A DNA stretch of 64,000 nucleotides from assembly GCA_037576215.1 (NCBI GenBank), contig JBANDB010000009.1, forward strand, positions 3,286,001 to 3,350,000. The letters are read 5' to 3'. The notes beneath the pieces were generated by a model that worked only from the letters and a program-made list of their open reading frames with translations, was not told the origin of the DNA and did no database searches. Shown piece by piece: positions 1 to 10,203 of the stretch; the first letter of the stretch is position 1; every line of letters begins with the position of its first letter. This DNA comes from Armillaria gallica. Taxonomy: Eukaryota > Basidiomycota > Agaricomycetes > Agaricales > Physalacriaceae. Position numbers and translations under genes: made by a program.

Positions 1-1507
1 AGGCATTGAAATGCGACTCCTGGTGGCAGAAACCAACCAGGAAGCGTCTACATATGACGGGATAGACTGGGGAGGTGAAAGGGTGGCACAAGAGGTAATT
101 GTCAATTATTTCATCCCAGGTAGCTATTACTGACCTGTAATATTAGGTTTTTGATGAAGTAGAGAAGCTACAACAGGACGGCGATAAAGTCGTCAGATTT
201 TCCATCACGGGCTATAGTCTTGGAGGCCTTGTTTCGCGCTATGTTGTTGGGTAAGCTTCAGTCAAAGTACCTCAGAGCTCACGTCGAATTATATCTTCAG
301 CATCCTCAACCGGCGAGGTTTCTTCGAAGATGTCACGCCTTTCAATTTCAATACAATTGCAACGCCTCATGTCGGGCTTCCAACATATCCATCCTTTGTG
401 TCGTCTTTATTCTCTACACTTGGACCTAGACTTCTTTCGCGAACGGGAGAGCAATTTTATTGCGTAGACAAATGGTCGAGTACGGGACGTCCCCTGTTAG
501 ACATCATGGCAGATCCAGGTTTGTCTTCGTCCCATCCGGCGTGGCCTCGCCTCACCATACATCTAGATCAGATATTTTATAAAAGTCTAGCTGCCTTTAA
601 AACGATTAGAATCTACGCAAACACGTGAGTGCTCGATTGGTTCTCAACTAACGCTTTACTAACAGTTACGAAGAGTAAATGATCGCACTGTACCATATGT
701 GACCGCCGCCATAGAATTGGAAGACAACTTTTTGGATCATGCAACCAACGGAATTGAAATGTACGTTTCTGCAACATCTTCATTAGAAAGGCCGTCTGAT
801 AGTTATTATTTTGGCAGCGAGTTGCATGAAGAATATAACCCTATAATCAAATCATATAGTCTTCCTGCCATATCTCCTGCCCCTACGCCAAAACCGGCTA
901 TACTATCCAGACAGTGGCTGAAGGACAAAAAGGAGCGAACGTATCTACCGCCGTTTCTCCAGTTCCGCTTCCCCTTCAACTTGGTTAGTCTCCCAATGGC
1001 ATTATGCATGGCATCACTAATACGTATCATGCAGGTATTTTACGCACTGCTTCCTATCCTGATCCCTATCGGCGCATCTCTGATCATCGTTCGTCTGTCT
1101 CTTGCATCGCGATCCTCCAGAGCCCGAATCAGACTCCTGGAAAAAGAGAACGAATCTAACGGCGAGCGTCTAATTCACCTACTGTCCGACCTTGAGCGAC
1201 AAGTAGAAGACGCTGTTGTCGACATCATTGACGATCCGGGCATCACGTCCTCATCCGAGAATGTTCTTCCGGAGAAAGGCAAACGCAAGACGAAGGGGAA
1301 CTCCTCGGAGCCCAAGGCCATCTGACTCCGCTGCAGCAGAAACTCGTGCGCGCTTTGAATACTCTACCATTAAAGAAGGAGCTCGTATATCTCAATATTG
1401 GCCATAACTCACATGCTACCATTATTTCACGAGATGTCAAGCGCTTCGAGATGCATCGTCTAGGCCAGGGCATCATCAAGCACTGGGCAGATTCTTTTGT
1501 TCTGTAG
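1..1507 (+). CDS. DUF676 putative lipase / serine esterase, 3' part
   Basis: The gene enters from the left edge, so its N-terminus is missing. The nucleophile elbow GYSLGG is encoded at about 209-226 and is followed by the family's NTIATPHVGLP-type strand. Introns I place are 95-146, 251-300, 519-566, 625-673, 761-817 and 984-1034. After splicing the region reads NTVNDRTVPYVTAAIELED, typical of fungal LPL1/ROG1-like phospholipases of the DUF676 (PF05057) family. A hydrophobic segment (FYALLPILIPIGASLIIV) follows at about 1038-1095, consistent with attachment to the ER or a lipid droplet. The C-terminus ends ...IKHWADSFVL, stop at 1505-1507. The frame changes around the GGGG run at 1295-1298; one missing G would join the two halves. 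Substrate is not deducible beyond an acyl ester or phospholipid. Confidence 0.85.
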
Positions 1508-1814
1508 GCGTGAAGCCATGATACCTTTTTAAAAATTTCAAACATACATGGATGGATGGTACTTACACCTGCACATATACCTCTTAGAACTCTTATCATA
1601 CACGGCTGGTCAAAATGGACCTTACTTAGAAATTAGGCTCTGTCACGTTATCTGCTTCTACCCGCTGCGCCCGCAATAAAATGTCAGCTTTGTGGGTATA
1701 CTGTAACTCTCAGGCTAATCTACCTGTGTACTTTCCAAGTATTTTCTGTCGTATGTAATACGGGCTACCATTATCGGACATCACCCCTGTCCTGCTTACT
1801 TCTTGACGCGTAGC

Positions 1815-1830
1815 ACGCGTATCTCACGTG
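1815..1830. promoter_or_regulatory. ACGCGT and CACGTG sites before the MYND gene
   Basis: ACGCGT (1815-1820) and CACGTG (1825-1830) lie within 75 nt of the start codon at 1886. They match the consensus of MBF-type and E-box (bHLH) sites respectively. Binding is inferred only from the motif. Confidence 0.4.
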
Positions 1831-1885
1831 GACATAAATATTTCACCTTCTTCCCACCCTTTACTAAAAATTCCTACAAAGAGAC

Positions 1886-2954
1886 ATGGACGGAGTTGTA
1901 AGTGATTTGCGCGTCTCTGTCTTTTCTTCTTGCATTGACGAACGCCTCAGGTGCGATTTGAAGATACCGAACTTCTTCCGGCGTCCTCTCCTGAAGACTA
2001 CCCGAAAATAATCAAGTCAGGTATCGACGAAGAGGGACAGCATCACTTGTCGCCTGCGATTACAGGACCTAGTGGCATCGCTACACTGCTCTACCGACTA
2101 GGCCGCCCCGAACTACTCGAACGCTTATTCGATGTCGAAGGCACCCACGATTTTGACTTCAGCATGCACATTGGATCGAACTATATCCAGGATTCCTATG
2201 TCCGCCGTCGAGGGAGAAGGGTTGAGGTTAGTGACCTATTCTACCTTCGCGGACTGCGAGATTTATTCGCGTAGATGGGCTTTATGGACGAATATGGGGA
2301 GGAGGCCAATCACGGCGTCCGCTACCTCATCGAAGATCCCATCCCTCCTTACAAAATCGGGGCGTGGAAACCTGTCAGCACTTCTGACTTAGGCTCATCC
2401 TGGGGAGGCTCTGAAGTATGGATCCGAGCACAAGGAGAGGCAGTAGCTAAGGGCATCTGGTACAATCGACACTGGAACGGGCACTCAATTTCTGTTCTGC
2501 GCTGGTCTGGTATGACTGAAGAACAGAAAGAGTCATTAAATCATTGGAGATCCGACTTTGCAGAAAAGTCAGCCGAAAGGAGGAAGAAGCAGAAAGCTGA
2601 AGACGACAAAGAGCTAGAGGCTTTCGTGGGTACGGAAATGCCAGACGTGGAATGTGGTATGCAGCGATATTGGAAACGCCAGCTGCGTTGTCGAGCAGAC
2701 TGTGGTGTTGAGAAAGGCAAGTTTAACTGTAGCTGGTGCAAGAGAACTCGTGAGCGACGTCCATCGTGCCTGACGACCTTCTCATTCACCCCTCTGTAGG
2801 CTACTGCAGCATTGAGTGTCAAAAAGAAGACTGGAAGGTCGGTCCTCCATTTCCTCCCGATCTCACAAAGAAGACAGCTGACCACCTTACCCAGTATCAT
2901 AAAACGTACTGTGGAACTGAAGAACCGGTGCCCAAACAGTACCGTCGGCCCTAA
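1886..2954 (+). CDS. MYND zinc-finger protein
   Basis: A four-exon gene starting at ATG 1886. The first intron is 1898-1950, the second starts just after the RRRGRRVE codons (about 2227-2274), and the third is 2750-2799 (GTGAGC...TGTAG). Splicing the last intron joins CSWCKRTR to YCSIECQKEDW, giving a C-terminal MYND finger (Cys pairs, then YCSxECQxxDW, then HxxxC near the stop). The N-terminal two thirds have no domain I recognise. They are acidic and Lys-rich before the finger, around EKSAERRKKQKAEDDKE. MYND fingers normally mediate protein-protein contacts; the function here is unknown. A decayed copy lies directly downstream at 3.5-3.9 kb. A CACGTG site lies 56 nt before the start codon. 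Confidence 0.8.
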
Positions 2955-3507
2955 TGACCTGGAGTTGTAATCTTTTGTAATCAAACGGCGCGGTCGATTC
3001 GGTATTTTATCTAATTATGGAGTCGCCAGACTCTACGTGAGCCTTCAGGCCTTCAAGCTTCAAGCTTCAGGCCCAGGTCCAATGGTGCCGGGAAATTTTA
3101 TGCATATTTCCCCTTGACTCAGGGCCCCGAAGCGGGCATTTTGTGCATTCCCGGATCTAGGAAGAATACCGATTATGGTTTCTCCGGAGGCCGAGTCGCG
3201 CCCACCTGGCTGGTGTAAAGATCGGTCGATGTCGTACTCCGAGTCAAATTGAATGAGATGAACGAGTAAGGTTTGTGGCTATCATTGGTATTGGAGTTTG
3301 AACAACTGACAGCCTTTCATCTAGTGGGAAGATACTGAGCTCCCCCTCTGTCGCGCCATTGTGTAAAGCGTCATAATCGCACACTGTCTGTCTATCAGCG
3401 TCCGAGATACAGTTAAGAGAAACGCCTATGAATATGCTTGATAAAGGCCAATTCTCTCAATACTGCTCATAACGATCTGTGACGCATCCTACGTTTCATT
3501 CGTGCAG
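2955..3507. other. Spacer with short tandem repeat
   Basis: I see no gene here. At 3043-3073 there is a small tandem array of CTTCAAG/CTTCAGG units that is also partly palindromic (AAGCTT twice). The rest is unremarkable spacer between the MYND gene and its decayed copy. Confidence 0.5.
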
Positions 3508-3900
3508 ATCGGTTTCATGAGTGATTACGGAGAGGCTAATCATGACGTTTGCTACCAGGATCCCACTCCTGAGTACAAAATTAGAGCAGAGCCTATCAGC
3601 ACGTCTGATTAAGAGACATCCATCCTGGGAAGGGTTAGAGACACAGAAATCCCGGACTTGGAGCTTGCGATATTGGAAGTTCCGGTATGTTTCGAGCAGA
3701 CTAGAGAAAACTGCGGACGGTGCGTGAGAACTCGTGCGTGACGCCTACCGTTCCTGAGCTATCTTCATTATTGTGTAGATCAGAAGAAGACCAATGTGTC
3801 TTCAATCTTCTCCAAGTTCGCCTTACCCAGGACCACCAAACCTACCGTGGAGCTACAGTTTCGGTGCCGAAATTGCGCCGTGACCTGGTTTCTAAGTAAA
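3508..3900 (+). pseudogene. Decayed tandem copy of the MYND gene
   Basis: From 3508 the translation IGFMSDYGEANHDV, then DPTPEYKI and PISTSD, parallels GFMDEYGEEANHGV, DPIPPYKI and PVSTSD of the upstream MYND gene. After a stop and a gap, the region 3780-3890 parallels its tail (LTQDHQTYRG versus LTQYHKTYCG, then VPKLRR versus VPKQYRR). The central part encoding most of the acidic linker is missing, stops interrupt the frame and zinc-ligand cysteines are lost. The N-terminal exons of the parent have no visible counterpart. This is a partial, non-functional tandem duplicate. Confidence 0.75.
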
Positions 3901-4512
3901 TCATTGGAATCGCGTTCTCAAACGAAGTGAGTGGCAAAAGGGGGTACATCTTTGGCAAACGCGATACGGGGACTATCTATGAAATATATAGTATTATATA
4001 CTTACTACGAAATACCTGCGGAAGTAAGCAAGCAGGTAAGTGGATCAATCTGAGAACCAAATAGTGACTGACTGGTGCCAGTGTTATGAGAAGCCTGAAA
4101 TCTCACAAAAATGATCTAAATCTGATCCTCATCGTGATTTTACGCCCTTCATGTCGCACATTTTGGGTCTTCTCGCTGGCCATACATAGCAATTTGTAAT
4201 CCAAACGCCGAAGCCTTCGCGGTCACATCGACGTTTAAACCACGGAAACTGCATGCACCGAACTTTGGACCACCATACTAGCCTTGGCTTCGTTTCACCA
4301 ACATTTGCCGATCATTTCAGATCCGTTTAATTGTGACTCGCGCATCCCTACAAACCGTTGGCATCGCATCGTACGTCGCGGGTAAAATATGGGGTTCGGG
4401 ATGAAACACACTGTCATTCTCAAAGGCATCTTGGGCTTTCCCTTTTCTGAGGCCTTACCTTTCTGTATAAAATGGATGTACAATTGCATCGAAGCGTCCG
4501 TATTCATTAAGA
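3901..4512. other. Spacer before terpene synthase 1
   Basis: No gene seen. It presumably holds the promoter of the terpene synthase gene that starts at 4513. An opposite-strand open frame at 4295-4507 has no recognisable features. Confidence 0.4.
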
Positions 4513-5622
4513 ATGGCCACTACTACCTTGCCCACTAAGATGGTAAGCTTGATTCTCTTCCATATTCACTATATTCTCACTCATCCCTCGCCTTGAGATC
4601 CGCGAAATCGGAGAGAGCGTACGACTACTATTAGATCGATGCTCTGTCGATATGCAGACGCAGCGAGCCATTCCGTTTGACGACGAGTTGTTTTCGTTGG
4701 CATGCCAAGAAGTATCTCGTCATGCTCTTATCCTCGATGCGAAAACCTCGAAATTATTCGGGCCATACATTAAACACGGCACCGACACTGTCACCACTTG
4801 TTACAACCACATCCAGAATATCAACTGCCGCATCTACATCGTCCTTTACATTGCCTGCTTTTTCTACTTTGACGACAAGTTCATCCCGGAATATTCTACC
4901 TCTGATAACGTCGCGCAGGATCTTTTCGCGTGCATGATTGGAAAGTCGTCCGCGGCCGATCCTCTGCAACAGCTGTTCTGTTACCTGATGACAGAAGCAC
5001 CGAAATGTTTCCCTAATCATCCTGCGTCGAATATTGTTATCACGGGTACCCTTAATTTTGTGACCGCTGCGAGTCTTGATTATCGCACCCAAGGCATGAA
5101 GGTTAGTGTTGACCTTTGTCATGTGTGTTGTGCTCATTGATGGCGAGTTGTAGATGCCCGCCTCGGCTAAAAGATACACAACGTTCACCAGAACATCTCT
5201 GGTATTGCCGATGTTATGGGGGTGTTATATTTCCAGCATCGGTACCGGTGACTGCATATATTGCGGCGATTCCGGACCTAATGGTTTTCATGTTGTCCGC
5301 CAAGTTAGTCCTGTTGCTCGCCCACCCGATGCGGTAGCTTATCTTGATCACTTAGTGACGTTCTTTCTTTCTACAAAGAGGAGGTTGCCGGGGAAGAACT
5401 GAACCGAGTTTCCCTTCTTGCATTATGCGACAATTCTGCAAAGACCGATGTTCTGAGGCGGCTCGTTGATTCTACAGTTGAAGCTCACAACAACATTTTG
5501 GATATCCTTAAACCGAACAAGGAGGCGTTGGACGCGTATTTGAGTTTTAGTGATGGATATATCCGGCTCATGCCAGACTTTCTAGATACCGTTTGAAAGA
5601 GCTGGGTATTTTTCCAAAGTAA
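4513..5622 (+). CDS. TRI5-type sesquiterpene synthase, copy 1 (frame broken)
   Basis: Class I terpene cyclase of the trichodiene synthase (PF06330) type, expected to cyclize farnesyl diphosphate. Exons: 4513-4542, 4598-5101, 5154-5303, 5356-5622. The metal-binding aspartates sit in YFDDKF (about 4866-4883). The second metal site, NDVLSFYKEE, is created only after splicing intron 5304-5355, which splits the Asn codon (AA/T). Exon 3 is 150 nt while that of the sister gene is 152. Alignment places two single-base losses near 5198 and 5225, and a third in the last exon near 5570, where an early TGA (5594-5596) precedes the homologous stop at 5620-5622. As written the frame is broken; whether this is decay or assembly error is open. 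The product terpene cannot be predicted. Confidence 0.8.
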
Positions 5623-5843
5623 AGTTTCGTTACCATTACATCTTGGATGTATTACATTGAACGATGCGCCCCACATATGATAGCTCTATGGTTCAGCCTT
5701 GAGCTTCGACAACTCTGCCCCACACGAAGGACCGATGCTTACGTTACTGTGATGACACTGCTTACATCGGACTTACTCATGCATGGATGAATATATATAA
5801 AGGACGCGTTCCGCTCTCCCACAGGACTACCACCCTTCGAGTA

Positions 5844-6506
5844 ATGACCAAATATCCTTCTCCTCTCGTTGGATACGAGAATGCCCCTCCTCTACCGACT
5901 GGCATCAACCCGGACGGCAAATCACTGACGAACGACATACAGAAGGACGAGCAGGGCAAACCAGTGCTCAGCAAGGCGTACGACGAGTTCGTGGATCCTA
6001 TAGATAAGAAGAACAATGGATTCGACTTTCACAGTGAGTCTATGGGCATTATGGCTGGGATCAACAATACTAAAGCCTGGACGACAGTCTATTATATGTC
6101 AACATGCCCCAGACGAGATTGAGTATGCCAGAAAGCTGCACGAAAGAATCAGGAGAGAATTTCCCGAGGTGCCCTTTGGTTTCTGCTTGCTTTTTCGTGG
6201 TTAAACTCCTTCGTGTAGATGAGAATCTATCGGTTCTGGGACCGACCTGTGGGGCCTCACCCCGTCCCAATGTTTGAAGTTAATACTTTTACGCCCCACA
6301 TGACGGGGACGCTGTTCTCCTGGCTGGCGGTTAACCGTGGACCTTGCTCGTGGGATTCACCCTTTTATACATGTAAATGACTCTCATCTGTCGGTTTCAG
6401 TGTTCTCGTCCATCCCAATACTGGAGACCAGTATCGTGATCATACAGAGCTTGTGACTTGGATGGGTAGGCCCTGGCCGCTGAATACCGATTTGTTGAAC
6501 CGCTAA
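5844..6506 (+). CDS. DOPA 4,5-dioxygenase family protein
   Basis: Exons 5844-6033, 6088-6168, 6219-6349 and 6401-6506 with introns of 50-54 nt. The spliced protein shows the family signature (PF08883): GFDFH, then EIEYARKLHERIRREFPE, then RIYRFWDRPVGPHPVPMFEV, then TGTLFSWLAVNRGP, then VLVHPNTGDQYRDHT. The His residues in DFH and GPHP are the likely metal ligands. Known members open the catechol ring of DOPA in betalain-type pigment formation, but most fungal homologues are uncharacterized. The exon sum is 508 nt, one base too many; the extra base lies between about 6096 and 6104, just before the codons for HAPDEIEYA. It lies between terpene synthase copies, so a joint pathway is possible but unproven. 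Confidence 0.8.
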
Positions 6507-7259
6507 AACTGGGTTGGTGACTTCTTTTCTTCTTTGTCTCGGTGCCAGGCTAATCTCGTGCCTCTGGGACCTGTCACCAGATAATGAGGCACGAATGGTG
6601 TCGTAACCGCTCGTCATGTGAAAATCGGACTGTATCTTTAACGGATCTTAGTGGGACATCGAAGCAAAGTACCTGTAAATTAGTAAGAAATTTCTCATGA
6701 AAATCTATTCTCAGACTGTGGCAACCCATGCTGAAGCTTGCGACTTGGGTTACTAGTTGGTGAAACTGCCAAACCATGTATTGTGCTATTGATAGTGCGC
6801 ACAGTGCAACCCGCGAGGAAGCGGTATAAGATGCCTCGGGCATGAAACCCACAATGCACGAATCCCCATGGATATTCAACTGCCGCCCGCTTGCATTCCT
6901 CGCAGCGAAATCTCGCCCGAATGGATGGGGACGAGACCAATGAACGTAAGACTTCCGTTATCCGCATCTATCGCGTAACAAAGTGACCCATATCTTTTAC
7001 GATCATGTGCAGGACCACTACCAATCGTTCTTGATTGTAGACCGACAGTCGCCTCCATCTGCCATCTGAAGAAGAGAGAGGGGGGGGAGGTGGTTCAGTG
7101 TAGCGACACTACTGGTTCTCAGACGAATCATTTCCATCTACGTTAAAGACATCGGTTAGACGCCTCAGATCTGTCCACCGTCAAGTAAAAGTGAACGGTT
7201 TCACCATTTCTCGCCCCATTCATAGTACCATTCCGCGTCTCCCTCTACTGATATATGTT
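6507..7259. other. Spacer, no gene recognised
   Basis: Short open frames occur on the minus strand (for example 6695-6967) but show no family motif or plausible splice structure. A purine-rich GAGAGAG/GGGGGG run lies at about 7072-7092. Confidence 0.4.
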
Positions 7260-7560
7260 GGCTGTTTACAGCAGAGGCCAGTGCATTTTAGCTGGTAAAA
7301 CCGAAGCCTTATTCTATCAAAAACGCGCCACTCTGCAATATTGCTTCGCCGGTCTTTGGATGAAATATACCTCGATTTTGTACTTCGACAACAAGTACTT
7401 CCTCGACTCCGGTGTCATGTCGAATAATGAACTTTATGGTGGAAGATGACTTTCAGCCGGTCCCACGCAGCAGCCGTTCTGAGTGGCATTTTCTATTCTT
7501 GACGACCGCTGAAAGTAACGTTCCGATTCATTGTTTGTCTTCGGTTCTCGAGTGAGTGTT
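7260..7560 (+). pseudogene. Relic of a third terpene synthase
   Basis: The frame from about 7270 gives RGQCILAGKTEALF and then SILYFDNKYF, which align with RRGLIVDHGTTASF and ASFFCLDDKF of terpene synthase 2. The metal-binding Asp pair is changed to Asp-Asn. Further on, PTQQPF (stop) and FLTTAESNVP match PLQQLF and YLMTEAPKCFP of copy 1, in shifted frames. Flanking exons are missing or unrecognisable. This is a decayed duplicate lying between the two better copies. Confidence 0.55.
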
Positions 7561-8122
7561 CTCATCTCAAAAAATAGATTCCTGTATCGACCAAGTATTC
7601 GTAAGTGATTTTTCCTACATTTCCTCAACTTATGAATATATATCCGGCGTGCCTTTACATCCATCGGTACCGGTATTTCCCGTGAGCCAAAATCATCTCG
7701 GCATTCCAGTACGCGGTTGCTGCGATGGTCCCAATCTAACGATGGCGAAGCTTGTGCCAGATACTTTTGAAGACATCCGCAATATTGTAAAAGCATGCTG
7801 GTATCTGAGGTGGGTACTATGCAGCCTTACCAGCGACGAAGGGCGTTTGCTTGCTTTCAAATCAATAGGGCTCTACTATCTTCCTTGATGCACTCACAAG
7901 CAAGACCCGGGGTTGGGACCCACGCAGATGATGGATTTGTAATCTGGACGTGCTTATTAGTACCATCACCGGTGTGCCCTAGTGGAACTGTTGAAACATT
8001 GCGGGGTGATCAGCGTATCTCTTTCCCGGAAAACACGGTACTCAAGGTGCATTACCATTCACGGAAACGACCACAAGTATATATTGCAACATGTTACTTC
8101 GCTTAATGCAATCTTATTCGCG
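7561..8122. other. Spacer, possibly more terpene synthase debris
   Basis: Around 7660-7680 the bases CCATCGGTACCGGT resemble exon 3 of copy 1, so some of this may be worn-down duplicate. Nothing else is recognisable. The 3' end should contain the promoter of terpene synthase 2. Confidence 0.3.
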
Positions 8123-9246
8123 ATGACCCCTCCTACCTTACCTGTAGACACAGTGAGGTGATTACTTCCTTCTAGTGGATTGATCTAAGTTGTTTTTAAG
8201 ATACAGTCTCTCAGACAGAGCATACACCTGCTCTTAGATCAATGCTCTGTCGATCTCCAAACACAGCGAACCATCCCATTCGACAATGACCTACTCTCAC
8301 TGGCGTGCAAAGAAGCGGCCCGCCGTGGTCTCATCGTGGACCACGGCACCACAGCATCATTCAGGCCATACATAAAGCATGGAGTCGACACCGTCACCGC
8401 CTGTTTCTCTCACATTCAGGACACTCAATCCCGCGTCTACATGATACTTTACCTTGCGTCGTTCTTCTGCCTTGACGACAAATTCACTCCAGAATACCAA
8501 TCGGACGCTGAAACCATGGCCCAGGAACTTTTTAGTAGCATGATGGGGAGAGTGACTCCAAGCGACCCTATGCAGAAGTTGTACTGTTTTCTGCTGACGG
8601 AGGCTCCGAACTGTTTCCCGAATTCACCCACATCAAACATCATCGTCACAGGCAGCCTGAATTTTATAACATCTGCCATCCTTGATTATCGTACTCAAGG
8701 AATGAAGGCAAGTGTCATAATACTTTGTCTTGGGTTGAGCCACTCATCAGGATCCTAGATACCTGCGTCGGCCAAAAGATACACAAGATTCGCCAGGGAC
8801 TTGTCTGGCTTCAACGAGGTGATGGGGTTATTCATATTCCCATCTTCCATTCCGGTCATTGCATATATTGCAGCTCTGCCAGATTTGATGGTATTCATAG
8901 GATCTGCCAAGTCTGTTCTTTTGGATGTGATTATCGAGCTCGCTGATATATATTTTTCTAGTGATGTTTTCTCTTTCTACAAGGAGGAGAGTGCCGGAGA
9001 AGAAATGAATCAAGTTTCTCTCCTTGCTTCGTGTTCAAAATGCCCTAAAATTGAGGCTGTTAAGCAGCTCGTGGATACACCATCGGAGCCCATCGCAACA
9101 TTTTAGATATTCTTTGCCCAGATAAAGCAGCGTTGGATGCGTATTTGAGTTTCAGTGATGGGTACCTTCGAGCACACGTTGGAATTTCTAGATATCGTTT
9201 AGAAGAATGGGGTTTCGCTCAGGACTGGTATACTCCAATGCTGTAG
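8123..9246 (+). CDS. TRI5-type sesquiterpene synthase, copy 2
   Basis: Paralogue of the gene at 4.5 kb with the same four-exon plan: 8123-8152, 8201-8707, 8759-8910, 8962-9246. Intron 2 (8708-8758) uses a GC donor (GCAAGT) where copy 1 has GTTAGT. The Asp-rich motif is FFCLDDKF (about 8465-8488). Splicing intron 8911-8961 rebuilds NDVFSFYKEE, so both diphosphate/Mg sites are present. One base appears missing near 9088-9094 (the GAGCCCATC stretch), which makes a TAG at 9103-9105. With that base the frame runs on to the TAG at 9244-9246 and a length of about 324 residues, normal for basidiomycete TRI5-like cyclases. It is the best-preserved copy and probably functional if the break is an assembly error. 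Confidence 0.85.
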
Positions 9247-10203
9247 CGTGTATGTAGACAATATTCCTTAGTAATTACGTCGGCAATTCAGCATATTTCA
9301 TGCACCGAACCGCTCTACGCGTCACAAGTTCATCTTGACCATCAGTTCGAGAAACTCTTCCTTATTTATTGTCACTGCATACTCCTCAATCAGATTCGAC
9401 TAATGCACCGTATTAATGTAGCGTCGAATATATAAGTACTAATAAGTACGGCCTCCAGACTTCGAGAATAGTGGTGGAGTCCTAGATAGTCTTAGTGCAC
9501 TTTACGTCTTCGCCCATAACGCAAGGGTATCGGGGGTTATCAATCTAGACTTTCACCATCATCATCGACGCTTAGTGATGCCGGCATTCAGAGCGCGACT
9601 ACGTACAACTACTTAGAAGATCACTGGTGTATTTTCGATGGCCCTTATTAGCCTTAGTTTTTACGCCCTTGTTTTGAGCGCTGTAAAAACCAAAATATTC
9701 CTCAATTCATCGTTCTACTAGTTCGTAGGGGGAAAAGTTTTATCTAGTTCTACTGGCGGTCTGTATGGTACCGAGAAAATTGAAAACTCTTGCACTTTCA
9801 CATCTTACGAGCTAAAACACACTGATCTCTGCTGTATATCGGTCGTACCGAAGTTCGTGCCCACAGGGAAGAATGCGGTTATTATGGGCCATCAAAATTA
9901 CCTGGATTCTTGATGAGAATTTTTCGTATAACTTCATAAGAGAATGCTCCAGTCGCTATATTCCTGACTTGCAGACTGGGGTCCCAAGAAGGTGCCAGGT
10001 ATAAGCTCGCGTGATCCAAATAATTTTAGGATTGATGATACAGATACTAGAATATATCCTAAAACAACGTGAGTGAATTGATGTGTCAGACGAACAGCAG
10101 GTATGTGCAGGTGCGGGTTAATATGGGACAAGGGAAACACCAGAAGAACAAAGCACAACAACGAACGAAATGAAAACGAATCGGAAGGGAGAGCCGTCGG
10201 ATG
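9247..10203. other. Gene-free spacer
   Basis: I see no coding gene, RNA gene or strong repeat. It holds the 3' ends of two convergent genes: terpene synthase 2 (+) and the Rho GEF (-). Confidence 0.5.

Noticed and set aside
5356..5385. Loss of the Asn ligand (SDVLSFYKE) in the terpene synthases
   Set aside because: The apparent Ser comes from reading across the intron; splicing makes the codon AAT, so the motif is NDV.
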